Source of the DNA: Hydractinia symbiolongicarpus
Lineage: Eukaryota; Cnidaria; Hydrozoa; Anthoathecata; Hydractiniidae
Direction of reading: 5' to 3'
Length of the DNA: 64,000 nt
Assembly (NCBI RefSeq): GCF_029227915.1
Contig: NC_079888.1
Span: 14,431,001 to 14,495,000, forward strand
Part shown: positions 20,816 to 31,327 of the stretch, in pieces
How the letters are laid out: each line of letters opens with the position of its first letter
Numbering within the stretch: position 1 is the first letter of the stretch
Position numbers and translations under genes: made by a program
The notes under the pieces: generated by a model
Database searches by the model: none
Told to the model about the DNA's origin: nothing
What the model saw: only the letters and a program-made list of their open reading frames with translations

Positions 20816-21960
20816 CGCGATATTTTTAACATTACATTTTTGTAATTTTTGCAACACTAGAAGAAATCTAAATATTCTTTCCTTGCATTGATTGTAACCT
20901 GCGCTCTTTAATCCATCTCTATTACATGGAGCTTGAAGATAAGAGAAAACATGTCTTAGTTCCAGTCAGTTTTGTATTGTAAAAACGAAAAACATGTTTA
21001 AAATTTGTTATTCTGATGAAATAGATACATACATCCGTATTTTCGTCACAATTAGATCAAAATTAGATCAGTGACTAAAATTGCATTTTTTCTGACAAAA
21101 ATCAGGCTAAAAATGATAATCAAAATGCTGAATATTATAGTGCATAATTGTTTTGAATAATTTTTTCTTTAAAAATAATTAAAATAAACAACAAACGCAA
21201 TCTTTTACCTTCACAGGTACAATTTTCTACATAGCAGGCACAAATTTCACGCTTCGTTTTGAGACCTTTCAATAGTTTTTAGTTGTGATGCAAAATTTTC
21301 TCCCATTGTTCCTCAAAATTTTGAATCTATTTTTGGTTATAATTACCTTGAATTTTAATGACTATCAGTAACAAAGTCACGCATTAATATTGAAAGCCCC
21401 ACAGACATGTTACACGTCTTTTTATTTGACACATAGAACGTCTAAGTTTCAGCTGATGCTGGAGATACTTGTTGCTTTTTAAGCTTTCAGCCTCCTCTGA
21501 AGTCTGTTCTTCAGAAATGTTCCTAGTTCTTTTGAAAATGGGGAATAATATTTTTCCTGCAAAAATAGCCGTTGCCTGTGTGTCGTCAAAGCCAAGGCAT
21601 GCTAAATCAGGAACAAAGTCTTCAAGCCGCAAAAACTAATGCGAAATTTTCAACGAGTATGCTGCGACGAGCAAATTTCAGTGGATTTTTCACGGGCTTC
21701 AAGTAGTTCATAATAAAAAAAAATTAAGACATCAAATGTAAAATGCTTTCTATTTTAATTTATTGGTGTGATTATGTAAAAGTTATTTACTGAGGTCGGT
21801 TTACACAGTAGTGAAGTGTACTTGCACACGATAAGTTTCGCGTTGTTATTCAAAAACCCGTACAATGGCGTTAATAACCTTTCCTACTTCGCCATTGAGG
21901 CACGTTATTTTTTTTTTCTTTAATCAATATCGTCGTCATAAGAAAGCTAAGTAATCAAAC
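20816..21960. other. intergenic, one unassigned frame
   Basis: Contains an 82-codon minus frame (21384-21632; MRLEDFVPDLACLGFDDTQA) that I do not recognise. It could be a transposon fragment or chance. The part next to 21961 (ACTGAGGTCGGTTTAC) also occurs downstream of gene B exon 1 at about 62050. Confidence 0.35.
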
Positions 21961-22147
21961 CTGTTTCATAAGCACCTATACATTTTTCTTCTCCTCGTAC
22001 ATGAAAGAAAGTTGCAGTAGGACTTCGACAAGTACACGTATTTCTACATGCTGCTACTCCTCTTGTTGTAGTATCAGATAGTTCACCTCTCGTAACAATT
22101 ATGCAGTGGCAAGTATGTAAACCCAACAAGATAATGTAAAAAATCAT
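21961..22147 (-). CDS. Orphan first exon 3 of the receptor family
   Basis: Open exon of 187 nt, ATG at 22147. Signal peptide MIFYIILLGLHTCHC, then VTRGELSDTTTRG, CRNTCTCRSPTATFFHV and KCIGAYETG, ending in the phase-1 donor ACAG|GTTTGAT that is also used by gene B. Both the upstream flank and the intronic flank resemble those of gene B exon 1. No exons 2-6 follow within the unit. Confidence 0.65.
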
Positions 22148-22450
22148 TTCAGCAGTTAATAAACCAAAGATATAACAAATTATAGGAACGTAAATTTACA
22201 AAAAAATCTTTAGTGAATTTGAAACTTAGAATTCATCAATCAATTTATCAATGCATTTAAATTATCTCTGTTTTACTTTCTATCAACATATTTTTATTTA
22301 ACTAAACTTTCTATATTGGTATCTTTGATAAAACAAATGTATTTGTAATAGGTAGTTAAAAGTTTGAATTCTAATAAATTGAAAAATGCTTTTGATTTAA
22401 AAATTTTTACAGCCTCATGGGAGGATGACAATAGATATCAGCATGACGTA
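22148..22450 (-). promoter_or_regulatory. Duplicated upstream flank of a first exon
   Basis: Shares TATTGGTATCTTTGATAAAAC, TTACAGCCTCATG and GACGTATAGTTAACA-type words with the flank of gene B exon 1. Likely promoter region of this duplicate. Confidence 0.45.
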
Positions 22451-23063
22451 TAGTTAACAGAGAAATTGTCATATGTAGATAAACCCTATTAAAACAACAC
22501 TTGCTGGAAATGGAAATTTTTTTTATGTGTTTATTGTCTCAAACGTAAAGAGGAGTGTCATAAATGTTGGAAGAGTTACAATCTTTAGGAAGTAGGTCTG
22601 TAACTTTAAGAAAGTAAATCTAAAAAAGCCTATGAGTTTGAATACTTGCTAATTAAAGTTCTATTTACACTTTGATCAATACTATTCAACCACACGTAAT
22701 CTCTTTAATAATAGCCGTCGTCTGTCTATGTATTCGCGAAAGACGCGTCCTGTTACGGAAACACAAAATGCAATACATAAAGGACGGGCGACCCCGTGGA
22801 TATTCCACGGGTTAACGGGTTTACGGGTTAACCACTAGTCTCTTTAATAATAGCCATCGTCTGTCTGTCTGTGTGTCCGCGAAAGCCGTGTCCCATGGCA
22901 GAAACACGAAATTTTTAAAGTGCGCACTAATACCAAATGCGATATATTTTTACCGATTTTGTTTTGACATCTCGCACGTAGTATACCAATCACTATTATA
23001 CCATATACCATACTATTCTGTATGGTATAAGAGATTTTATCTTAGCCAACATTTATTTTTGTA
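22451..23063. other. intergenic, nothing coding
   Basis: Contains GGTTAACGGGTTTACGGGTTAACC near 22810 and two copies of a TAATAGCC(G/A)TCGTCTGTCT word (22712, 22850) that look like ends of dispersed elements. No gene. Confidence 0.4.
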
Positions 23064-23510
23064 TTAACCCTATTCGGTCCGGGTTTTTTCGAACATACTA
23101 TGACCAGGGGGGGGCGGATTCCGCCCCCCCCCTTAATAACTTTTCATAGGGTTGTTCAAATTGAATCAAACTTGGCACACTCATATTACGTCATAAAAGG
23201 AACAAAATAGCGCCAATAAACTTTTGCTTGCGTCAGCACATTTTCTGTGACGTCATCAGAAGCTTGAAAATTGTTAAAAATGCCACTATCTGCTTGAAAG
23301 CAAAATAAAAGTTATTTAACATATCTTCCGGTTTTTACATGGATCGGATAAAAAATTGGCAAAAATTGCCCGAAAATCCGTTTTTTTCCGATTTTTGGGT
23401 AAAATCCGACAAAATCGAGAAATCGGATTAGTCACGTGTTCAAATTATTCCAAATGATTCTTCTTGATGAAACAAAGTTGTGTTGCAAGTTTCAAGTTCT
23501 AAGGATAAAA
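23064..23510 (+). repeat. Dispersed repeat family A, copy 2
   Basis: Starts AACCCTATTCGGTCCGG, has GGGGGGCGGATTCCGCCCCC, an AAATCGGATTAGTCACGTG block and TTCTTCTTGATGAAACAAAG. This is the longest copy in the window. No coding frame. Confidence 0.7.
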
Positions 23511-23559
23511 AAGTTTTATGCTAAATGCAATTAGTTACGTAGCTACATCTCTTATTATT

Positions 23560-24345
23560 TTTTCCTGAAAACATTTTGTGCAAATAAAATGACTGACAGA
23601 TTATTTTAGCTGAACCCGTGATGACCGGCTGTTCCCTGTGTTTTCATTAAACCCGAAGTTGTAATGAAGTTTTTTTGGAAAGGGCATTACGCCTATACGC
23701 CTGTTCAACTCTGCTTAACTATACTAAGCGGTTAACCCAGTGTTAACAACAGACTGTTTTTTTTTGGTAAAGGCTGTTACGCCTATGCGCATTTACAACA
23801 TGGTTTACCTGTGCTAAGGGGTCAACCCAATGTGACAATTCATTTTTAAACTTTTTCGGTAACAACACATGTACGGATGCGCAACAATGTTTACCTGGAC
23901 TAACCGCTCAGCCCTGTTGTGTTTCTTTTAAAACAGAGTCTGTGAGAAAGTTTTTTCCAAAAGCGTATTATTCCTATACGCCTGTGCACCACGGTTTAAC
24001 CGTAGTAAGCGCTTAGCCCAGTGTCACAATAAATTTTCAACTTCCACAAAATAAAATAATATTGACTAATTGTTTTTGCTATGATGGGGTAGCGACTGTT
24101 GTTTGTAAACTGTGTTTTTATTTCAGCTATCGTTGTGGTGAATATTTTTTGAAAAACATGTTACAGTCGCAAGACTATAATGGTGTATGCGCTTCACTTA
24201 AGTTACGACATACTGTATACCTGTACTAAAGCGCTCCACCTGATCGTGTGGCACAGTTTACGGCTTTTATTAAACGCTCCACAGAGTGTTCAACGTCAGG
24301 TCACACCTTGACTTTGGCTTACCCCGGCGTTTGCCAAACACGAGT
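23560..24345 (+). repeat. Dispersed repeat family B, copy 1
   Basis: Contains repeated internal segments built around CGCCTATACGCCTGT..ACC.TGGTTTACC and AAGCGCT..ACC, followed by GTGTGGCACAGTTT. Related copies occur at 57440-57950 (same strand) and about 59930-60500 (opposite strand). No coding frame. The internal periodicity suggests a non-autonomous element built of sub-repeats. Confidence 0.6.
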
Positions 24346-24824
24346 CGCGCTTAAGTGGTATAACAAGGATGGGCGGACACGTGGATTCTTCCGCGGGCCA
24401 TCGATCTGACTATATAATAATAGGCCAGTTCCGTCTCTGTGACAGTTGATATGTTTATTTTTCTTTGATGTTGCCAAAAGATATCTTTGATGTTACCGAA
24501 AAAAATATGTCTTCTTTGTCGAGAATAGCCCCAAGTTTTCTTTGTTTGCGTTGTAAAATCACGTGACCAAGATAAAGAATTTAATTGGATAAACCAAAGC
24601 ACGTGATCAAAATAAAGCAATTTTATTTGCTGAAAATTCCAAGTTTCACCTGACGATCAAAACAAACGTAAAAAGTTTGTTAAATGAAGTTCCTAGCACA
24701 AAGTAATGGAAATTGTGTTTGCAAAAAAATGTCTGTTCTTTTTAAGCATTTGTCTGCTCTTTCTTTAAAAATAAATCTTTACAAAATCATTAAAAAAGGG
24801 ACATGGTGTATAAATAAAGTATAG

Positions 24825-24975
24825 AAAGGTGGCGTGTGGCGTTGTGGTTATGGAGTTCGCTTTGTAATCACAAGGTCCGTTGTTCGGTCCACAGCGCGGG
24901 CATGTTTACCAAGTGTCTTTACCACAGCTACGGGTCAACTCATGCCATGTTAGGGAAAATGGATAGGTAATACCG
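24825..24975 (+). repeat. tRNA-derived SINE-like sequence
   Basis: The start resembles a tRNA: an A-box-like TGGCGTTGTGGTTATGG, a CTTTGTAATCACAAGG anticodon arm, and a B-box-like GGTCCGTTGTTCGGTCC. It is followed by unrelated sequence and an AAT microsatellite, a common SINE tail. It is not a functional tRNA gene because the T arm is disturbed and no CCA-ready acceptor stem closes. Confidence 0.5.
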
Positions 24976-25070
24976 GCGTATACTTAATGTATACATTTCA
25001 AACACAGGATCCACATTGATAACAGTGTTTCCAACGCTGGAGTGGCTATATCCTGTATCAGTATTCGAAA

Positions 25071-25200
<130 letters not shown>

Positions 25201-25471
25201 CGTAGGAGATTATTTTTGTTCCGCTGCAGCATTCGTTTGTATTACTTAGCAGAACATGGCTAACAGGCAACTGCGAAGTGAAGTTTTGAAACGCGGCCTG
25301 AAGGCATGCATCGTCCAACCGGTAATAAGAAAATATCAGGTAGTAGCCGTCCGTGCGATGTGGGGAAGTGATGTTGGTGCCCGCGAGGTCATTTGGGGCA
25401 AGAGAATGCAGATGGAGAACATATTGCTTAGCAACGAACAAGTATCCTGTTTTTTTTCTTGTATTACCTAT

Positions 25472-28400
25472 ATGGCCAGACCTCGTAAGAGAAAGTCGAT
25501 GAGGAATGAAGGGGAGGAAGAAGAAGGAGCCGACTCTAGCAGTGAAGGTGATAACAGAAACGGCGCAAATGCGCCTGAAACATTTCCTGGCATTTCTTTC
25601 TGGATCGCGTGCGACTTGCCAAACTGTACATTAAGTCAATTTGAAACAAATTTGTCGAAGTCTTTTATGCAAGCCGGATTGAATTTAACAACGTGCAATG
25701 CTATACAGACAAGAGGTAAATACTTGAACCTTTTAGTACTTGAAATACTGTCAATGTTCTTCAAATATTTTACGCCACATTTGATATTTGTAGGCAAAAC
25801 CAGTGCATTGCAAGCATTCTCAGGATCGTTATACCAAGTCTAGAAAGACCACAATAGGGAAGAAGCAAAACGGATAGTTAATATATCCCATCGCACAATG
25901 ATTAGGAGTGCAGCTAGAGTTGAAGGTGTTCAGCTTGACCACGTTGCTGTTATGGAAAGCGAACAGTACTCGATGAAACCCTGTCAGCTAATTCTAACAA
26001 AAAATATTGATAAAGAGGTATATCAAGATGTAATTCGTGGTTTATCCGAAATCAGATTTACATCGCTTGATTTAAAAGTAATTGATAAATCGGAAGGTAA
26101 GTTGGCACGAACAAATTTACTTACTTTCTCCAATAATAAGACTAAGTTTTTTGTAGAAGTTAAAACATGTTTTTACATTGTTACTCGCATAGGCACAGAA
26201 GTAACTATTCCCGTTAAGCCAACTAACAAACTTTGTCAATCTGTGGATATAGTGCGAAGGATGATGGAGAGGAATAGCTTTGGACTGTGCAATGGAGGTG
26301 TATATGAAAAAATAGGAGAAAGCAGATACACATACGTTTACTGTTGTTCGGTGAAAAGCTATCTCTATCGCTCGTTGAAAAACAAAGCAATCGCCAACGA
26401 AATTACGCCAAATTTACGAGAGTTGGTATTTATGCTGTCGGACGGCGAGTGTCAAATAATTGATCAAATAACTCTGGATTACAATTACATTGAATGCTTG
26501 CCAAATGGAGTTTGTTATAACATCGCCAAAAAATGTTTCGATGTCAAGCCAAATTTAAAGGGATCTCCCCGAGCATTCGTACGGTACTTTCATCGTGAGG
26601 GAAAAAATCCCGAACCAAAGCCATTTATAGAAGGTAATTGTTTTTACTTTTCTTTTAACGCGTTGTAACGTATCAAGGTGGTAGTTGTAACGTGTTGTAA
26701 CGTATTGTAACTTGTTGTAACGCATTGTCAGTGAAGAAAATGTGTTTTTTTTCTTTTAACGCGTTGTAACATATCGAGGTGGTAGTTGTAACGTGTTGTA
26801 ACGTATTGTAACTTGTTGTAACGCATTGTCAATAAAAAAATGTTGGCTCTTTTTCTTTTAACGCGTTGTAACATATCGAGGTGGTAGTTGTAACGTGTTG
26901 TAACGTATTGTAACTTGTTGTAACGCAGTGTCAGTGAAGAAAATGTGTGTTTTTTTAACGCGTTGTAACATATCGAGGTGGTAGTTGTAACATGTTGTAA
27001 CGTATTATAACTTGTTGTAACGCATTGTCAGTGAAGAAAATGTTTTGTTTTTTTATCTTTTAACGCGTTGTAACATATCAAGGTGGTAGTTGTAACGTGT
27101 TGTAACGTATTGTAACTTGTTGTAACGCATTGTCAGTGAATAAAAATGTTGGCTCTTTTTCTTTTAACGCGTTGTTATATATCAAGGTGGTAGTTGTAAC
27201 GTGATGTAACGTATTGTAACTTGTTGTAACGCATTGTCAGTGAAGAAAATGTTTTGTTTTTTTATCTTTTAACGCGTTGTAACATATCAAGGTGGTAGTT
27301 GTAACGTGTTGTAACGTATTGTAACTTGTTGTAACGCATTGTCAGTGAATAAAAATGTTGGGTCTTTTTCTTTTAACGCGTTGTAACATATCAAGGTGGT
27401 AGTTGTAACGTGATGTAACGTATTGTAACTTGTTGTAACGCATTGTCAGTGAAGAAAATGTTTTGTTTTTTTATCTTTTAACGCGTTGTAGTATATCAAG
27501 GTGGTAGTTGTAACGTGTTGTAACGTATTGTAACTTGTTGTAACGCATTTTCAGTAAAAAAAATGTTGGCTCTTTTTCTTTTAACGCGTTGTAACATATC
27601 GAGGTGGTAGTTGTAACGTGTTGTAACGTATTGTAACTTGTTGTAACGCATTGTCAGTGAATAAAAATGTTGGCTCTTTTTCTTTTAACGCGTTGTAACA
27701 TATCAAGGTGGTAGTTGTAACGTGATGTAACGTATTGTAACTTGTTGTAACGCATTGTCAGTGAAGAAAATGTTTTTTTTTATCTTTTAACGCGTTGTAA
27801 CATATCGAGGTGGTAGTTGTAACGTGTTGTAACGTATTGTAACTTGTTGTAACGTAGTTCTAAAAAAGGTGCACTGAACTACATTTGTAGGTGTCGAAAA
27901 TAGCTTCCCAGATAGAAATGTGCGGTTGCGTTTTTATCAAAAATGGTACCAAATTTTGCTCGCCGGTCAGTATCCCATGAAAGAAAAGAAATTGTTGCTG
28001 GTAGGTCCTCCTGGTAGTGGAAAGACTAGTTGGTTTGCTCCATTTCAAGGTAATTAAATAAAGTTCGTGAAAACTTCTGACTTTTAGACGGCACTTACTG
28101 ACATACATTTGTCCTTTTAGGCATTATTCCAGAAATGTACATTGCTGGCGTGGTTCGGGATGGTCGATTCTCAGGCCACCTGATAAATAGAAATACACAA
28201 GTCGTATTTATGGATGAATGGACTAGCGACAGTCTATGTTGTGAAGATGCAAAAAGAACATTGCAAGGTAAGTCGATGTCGATGCAGTACATAAACATTT
28301 ACTTTGAATAAAATGTGGCAATGTGCAGATGGGATACCACTTTCTCTTATAGGCGGCTTGGTTATGATCCCGCAAAAACACAAAGAACCGGCCCGTTTTC

Positions 28401-29475
28401 AATACAATTCGGGTTTTTTTATAACAACTAATATAATGCCGGACTTCGGAAATGGTGTAGATGGTGAGGCTATCCTGCGTCGTCTTGAAGTTTTCGAAAC
28501 TAAGACACTTCGAGTGAAGGACAATAGCATAACAAGTAAGTATCTCATGAGAATAAATGATAACAATGGTGTAAATCAATATGCATAAAAATAAGTAGTG
28601 ACTTTTGTCCCGTAGAGTGGATGAGAATGCACTGCATGGAAATATTTGTGTACGTTGCCAGCCAGTTGAAAGACATCTCACTTTTCACCAGCGAAACCAA
28701 TGTTGCGAAGAAAAATCAAGTAGGCGCTGTGTACAACGACGTTGATTGTGATCCGTCGGTTTTCTTGGACGAAGAGCAAACATTGGAAGCATCTAGAAGT
28801 GGTCTAAGCACACGAGTTCAGATTGAGAATGCAGTTCCGCAAGAGGCTATCGACTATGCCATTATTGCGGCGATAGGGATGGCATTTTGTACCATGCGCT
28901 TAACTTTGATCATGAACTGTTTGACATAGAAAACAAGTTACACAGTGCTGAATATATGCGCAAAATGTACGAGATAGCCCCTGGGGCATGGGGGGAAATC
29001 TGCCCATTAATTAATAACGATGAGACCTTGGTAGCATTCAAACGCCGTAAAAGGATCAACTGGCATGGGTAGTGACACGTTCTACGACACGTGGTTGCTT
29101 GCTACAAACTCCTGCCGCGATTGATTCCAGACGAAAGAAATGAAGGAGCTCTACCCTGATTGGGCACAACTAATTGAGCAAGACGAAGACGAAGGAGTAG
29201 GTAGTAGCCACGACCGCGAAGAGAACGAGGAAGAAGAAGAGGAAACAAACGAAGAAGGGGAAGGTCATAGCGAAGAAGAAGAAACAGAAGAACATGAAAT
29301 CAATGCTCAGTCGACAAAACTTGTTTCCACTGTTAAGCAAGAATATATGCCGTTTTGTCCAGCAAATAACAGTACTGCTTTTATAGACCTCGAGAGCTAT
29401 TTTCCGCAGATAATTCAACCACTTCTCTCGATTGTGATGTTATCTGCATTAGTTCGGACGAAGAAGACAATTAAA
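25472..29475 (+). CDS. SF3-type (E1/Rep-like) helicase gene, multi-exon
   Basis: Clean phase-1 splicing joins exons 25472-25715, 25794-26633, 27891-28049, 28121-28267 and 28353-28535, and a phase-consistent acceptor adds 28616 onward. The first 350 residues are unassigned, with a basic/acidic N-terminus (MARPRKRK). The helicase core follows: Walker A GPPGSGKT (28003-28026), Walker B VVFMDEW, a motif-C-like FFITTN and an Arg-finger-like RRLEVF. This order fits superfamily 3 helicases of papilloma/parvovirus-like Reps, which unwind DNA at origins. One in-frame TAG lies at 25841, and the region after about 28870 needs a frame change and ends in an acidic tail (29200-29300) and a CDVICISSDEED end. 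The start could also be ATG 25256. Confidence 0.7.
26651..27856 (-). repeat. Iteron-like array I, 12 units, inside a helicase intron
   Basis: Twelve units of about 100-107 bp, each starting TTTTAACGCGTTGTAAC. Read on the minus strand each unit has four GTTACAA heptamers exactly 10 bp apart, a 15-nt spacer (CTACCACCTCGATAT type), and a fifth GTTACAA. Units differ by few substitutions. The array fills almost the whole intron between helicase exons 2 and 3. The one-helical-turn spacing suggests binding sites on one face of the DNA. Confidence 0.9.
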
Positions 29476-29566
29476 AAAAAACTTTTTTGCCTTTTTCTTT
29501 CCTCATATCCCACCACATACTCCTTTTCTAAAGTGACATGCGAAAAGCGGTTTTCTCTACAGAAAT

Positions 29567-30865
29567 AGGTTACAAAGCGTTACAACGTGTTACAAGGCGT
29601 TACAATCAGCATGTCCATGCGTTACCAGGCGTTACAAGAATCACTCTAGCCATTTCCAAAAATTTCACAGTCATTTTTTCATGAAAATAGGTTACAAAGC
29701 GTTACGTGTTACAAGGCGTTACAATCAGCATGTCCATGCGTTACAAGGCGTTACAAGAATCACTCTAGCCATTTCCAAAAATTTCACAGTCATTTTTTCA
29801 TGGAAATAGGTTACAAAGCGTTACAACGTGTTACAAGGCGTTACAATCAGCATGTCCATGCGTTACCAGGCGTTACAAGAATCACTCTATCCATTTCCAA
29901 AAATTTCACAGTCATTTTTTCATGGGAATAGGTTACAAAGCGTTACAACGTGTTACAAGGCGTTACAATCAGCATGTCCATGCGTTACCAGGCGTTACAA
30001 GAATCACTCTAGCCATTTCCAATAATTTCACAGTCATTTTTTCATGGAAATAGGTTACAAAGCGTTACAACGTGTTACAAGGCGTTACAATCAGCATGTC
30101 CATGCGTTACCAGGCGTTACAAGAATCACTCTAGCCATTTCCAATAATTTCACAGTCATTTTTTCATGGAAATAGGTTACAAAGCGTTACAACGTGTTAC
30201 AAGGCGTTACAATCAGCATGTCCATGCGTTTCCAGGCGTTACAAGAATCACTCTAGCCATTTCCAAAAATTTCACAGTCATTTTTTCATGGAAATAGGTT
30301 ACAAAGCGTTACAACGTGTTACCAGGCGTTACAATCAGCATGTCCATGCGTTACAAGGCGTTGCAAGAATCACTCTGGCCATTTCCAAAAATTTCACAGT
30401 CATTTTTTCATGGAAATAGGTTACAAAGCGTTACGTGTTACAAGGCGTTACAATCAGCATGTCCATGCGTTACAAGGCGTTACAAGAATCACTCTAGCCA
30501 TTTCCAAAAATTTCACAGTCATTTTTTCATGGAAATAGGTTACAAAGCGTTACAACGTGTTACAAGGCGTTACAATCAGCATGTCCATGCGTTACCAGGC
30601 GTTACAAGAATCACTCTATCCATTTCCAAAAATTTCACAGTCATTTTTTCATGGGAATAGGTTACAAAGCGTTACAACGTGTTACAAGGCGTTACAATCA
30701 GCATGTCCATGCGTTACAAGGCGTTACAAGAATCACTCCAGCCATTTCCAAAAATTTCACAGTCATTTTTTCATGGAAATAGGTTACAAAGCGTTACAAC
30801 GTGTTACAAGGCGTTACAATCAGCATGTCCATGCGTTACAAGGCGTTACAAGAATCACTTTAGTC
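29567..30865 (+). repeat. Iteron-like array II, 11 units, downstream of the helicase
   Basis: Eleven units of 119-122 bp, starts at about 29568, 29690, 29809, 29931, 30053, 30175, 30298, 30419, 30539, 30660 and 30782. Each has four GTTACAA sites 10 bp apart, a 15-nt spacer (TCAGCATGTCCATGC), two more GTTACAA sites 10 bp apart, and then a T-rich part ending in TTTTTTCATGGAAATAG. Two units lack 3 bp in the second site. The frames running through the array are artefacts of the repeat. Confidence 0.95.
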
Positions 30866-31002
30866 ATTTTAAGTAGGAATGGGGATGAGTGTGCGTTTAA
30901 TGAATGTCGCATTTGCGCCATTATTTGCATACTTAAAGGCTTACAGCGTGTAAGTTTCACCTAAATTGTGTGGACGCTTATGTGTACGTTAAAATGGTGA
31001 AT

Positions 31003-31305
31003 GAAGAGGCAGTTGTGGTAAACGTTTCGGATAACGAATGCTCAGCATCTAAGGAGGTTTTACCGTTCTCACATTCCTGTTCAACGCTGGCAATTTCCGT
31101 GGAAAAAAATATTGTTTGCCTATCAGATGATGAAGTTTTCCTAACTATACCGATAGCGGCTTTGAAGGGAGAACCAAGTTTTTGCGAACCCCCTTATTAT
31201 TGGCCAAATCGTAAGAGGAAAAAAAGCCTTTATGTGTACGCCGGTTTTGACTGTAACAAAGTTAAAAGACTATTTGAATATTCTGGTTTTCAAAAATCTT
31301 TGTAA
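31003..31305 (+). CDS. Small acidic ORF with SIM-like motifs
   Basis: An open frame of about 100 codons from ATG 31003 (an in-frame earlier start exists at 30970). It has two motifs of hydrophobic residues followed by acidic ones, VVVNVSDNE and IVCLSDDE, which resemble SUMO-interacting motifs, and a basic KRKK stretch. It ends 22 bp before the stop of the convergent recombinase gene. The helicase tail has a similar CDVICISSDEED motif. I do not recognise the family; it may be a third gene of the element or a 3' exon of the helicase transcript. Confidence 0.45.
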   Translation, partial: EEAVVVNVSDNECSASKEVLPFSHSCSTLAISVEKNIVCLSDDEVFLTIPIAALKGEPSFCEPPYYWPNRKRKKSLYVYAGFDCNKVKRLFEYSGFQKSL

Positions 31306-31327
31306 ATTTACAAAGTTATTTATTTTA

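Noticed and set aside
25256-25471. N-terminal extension of the helicase from ATG 25256
   Set aside because: The extension lacks recognisable features and the MARPRKRK start at 25472 fits a compact nuclear protein better; not excluded.
26651-30865. CRISPR array
   Set aside because: Eukaryotic context, no unique spacers between constant repeats, and whole units are repeated with internal heptamers.
29828-30964. Overlapping open frames of 65-135 codons across array II
   Set aside because: They repeat with the 122-bp unit in shifting frames and are a by-product of the tandem array.
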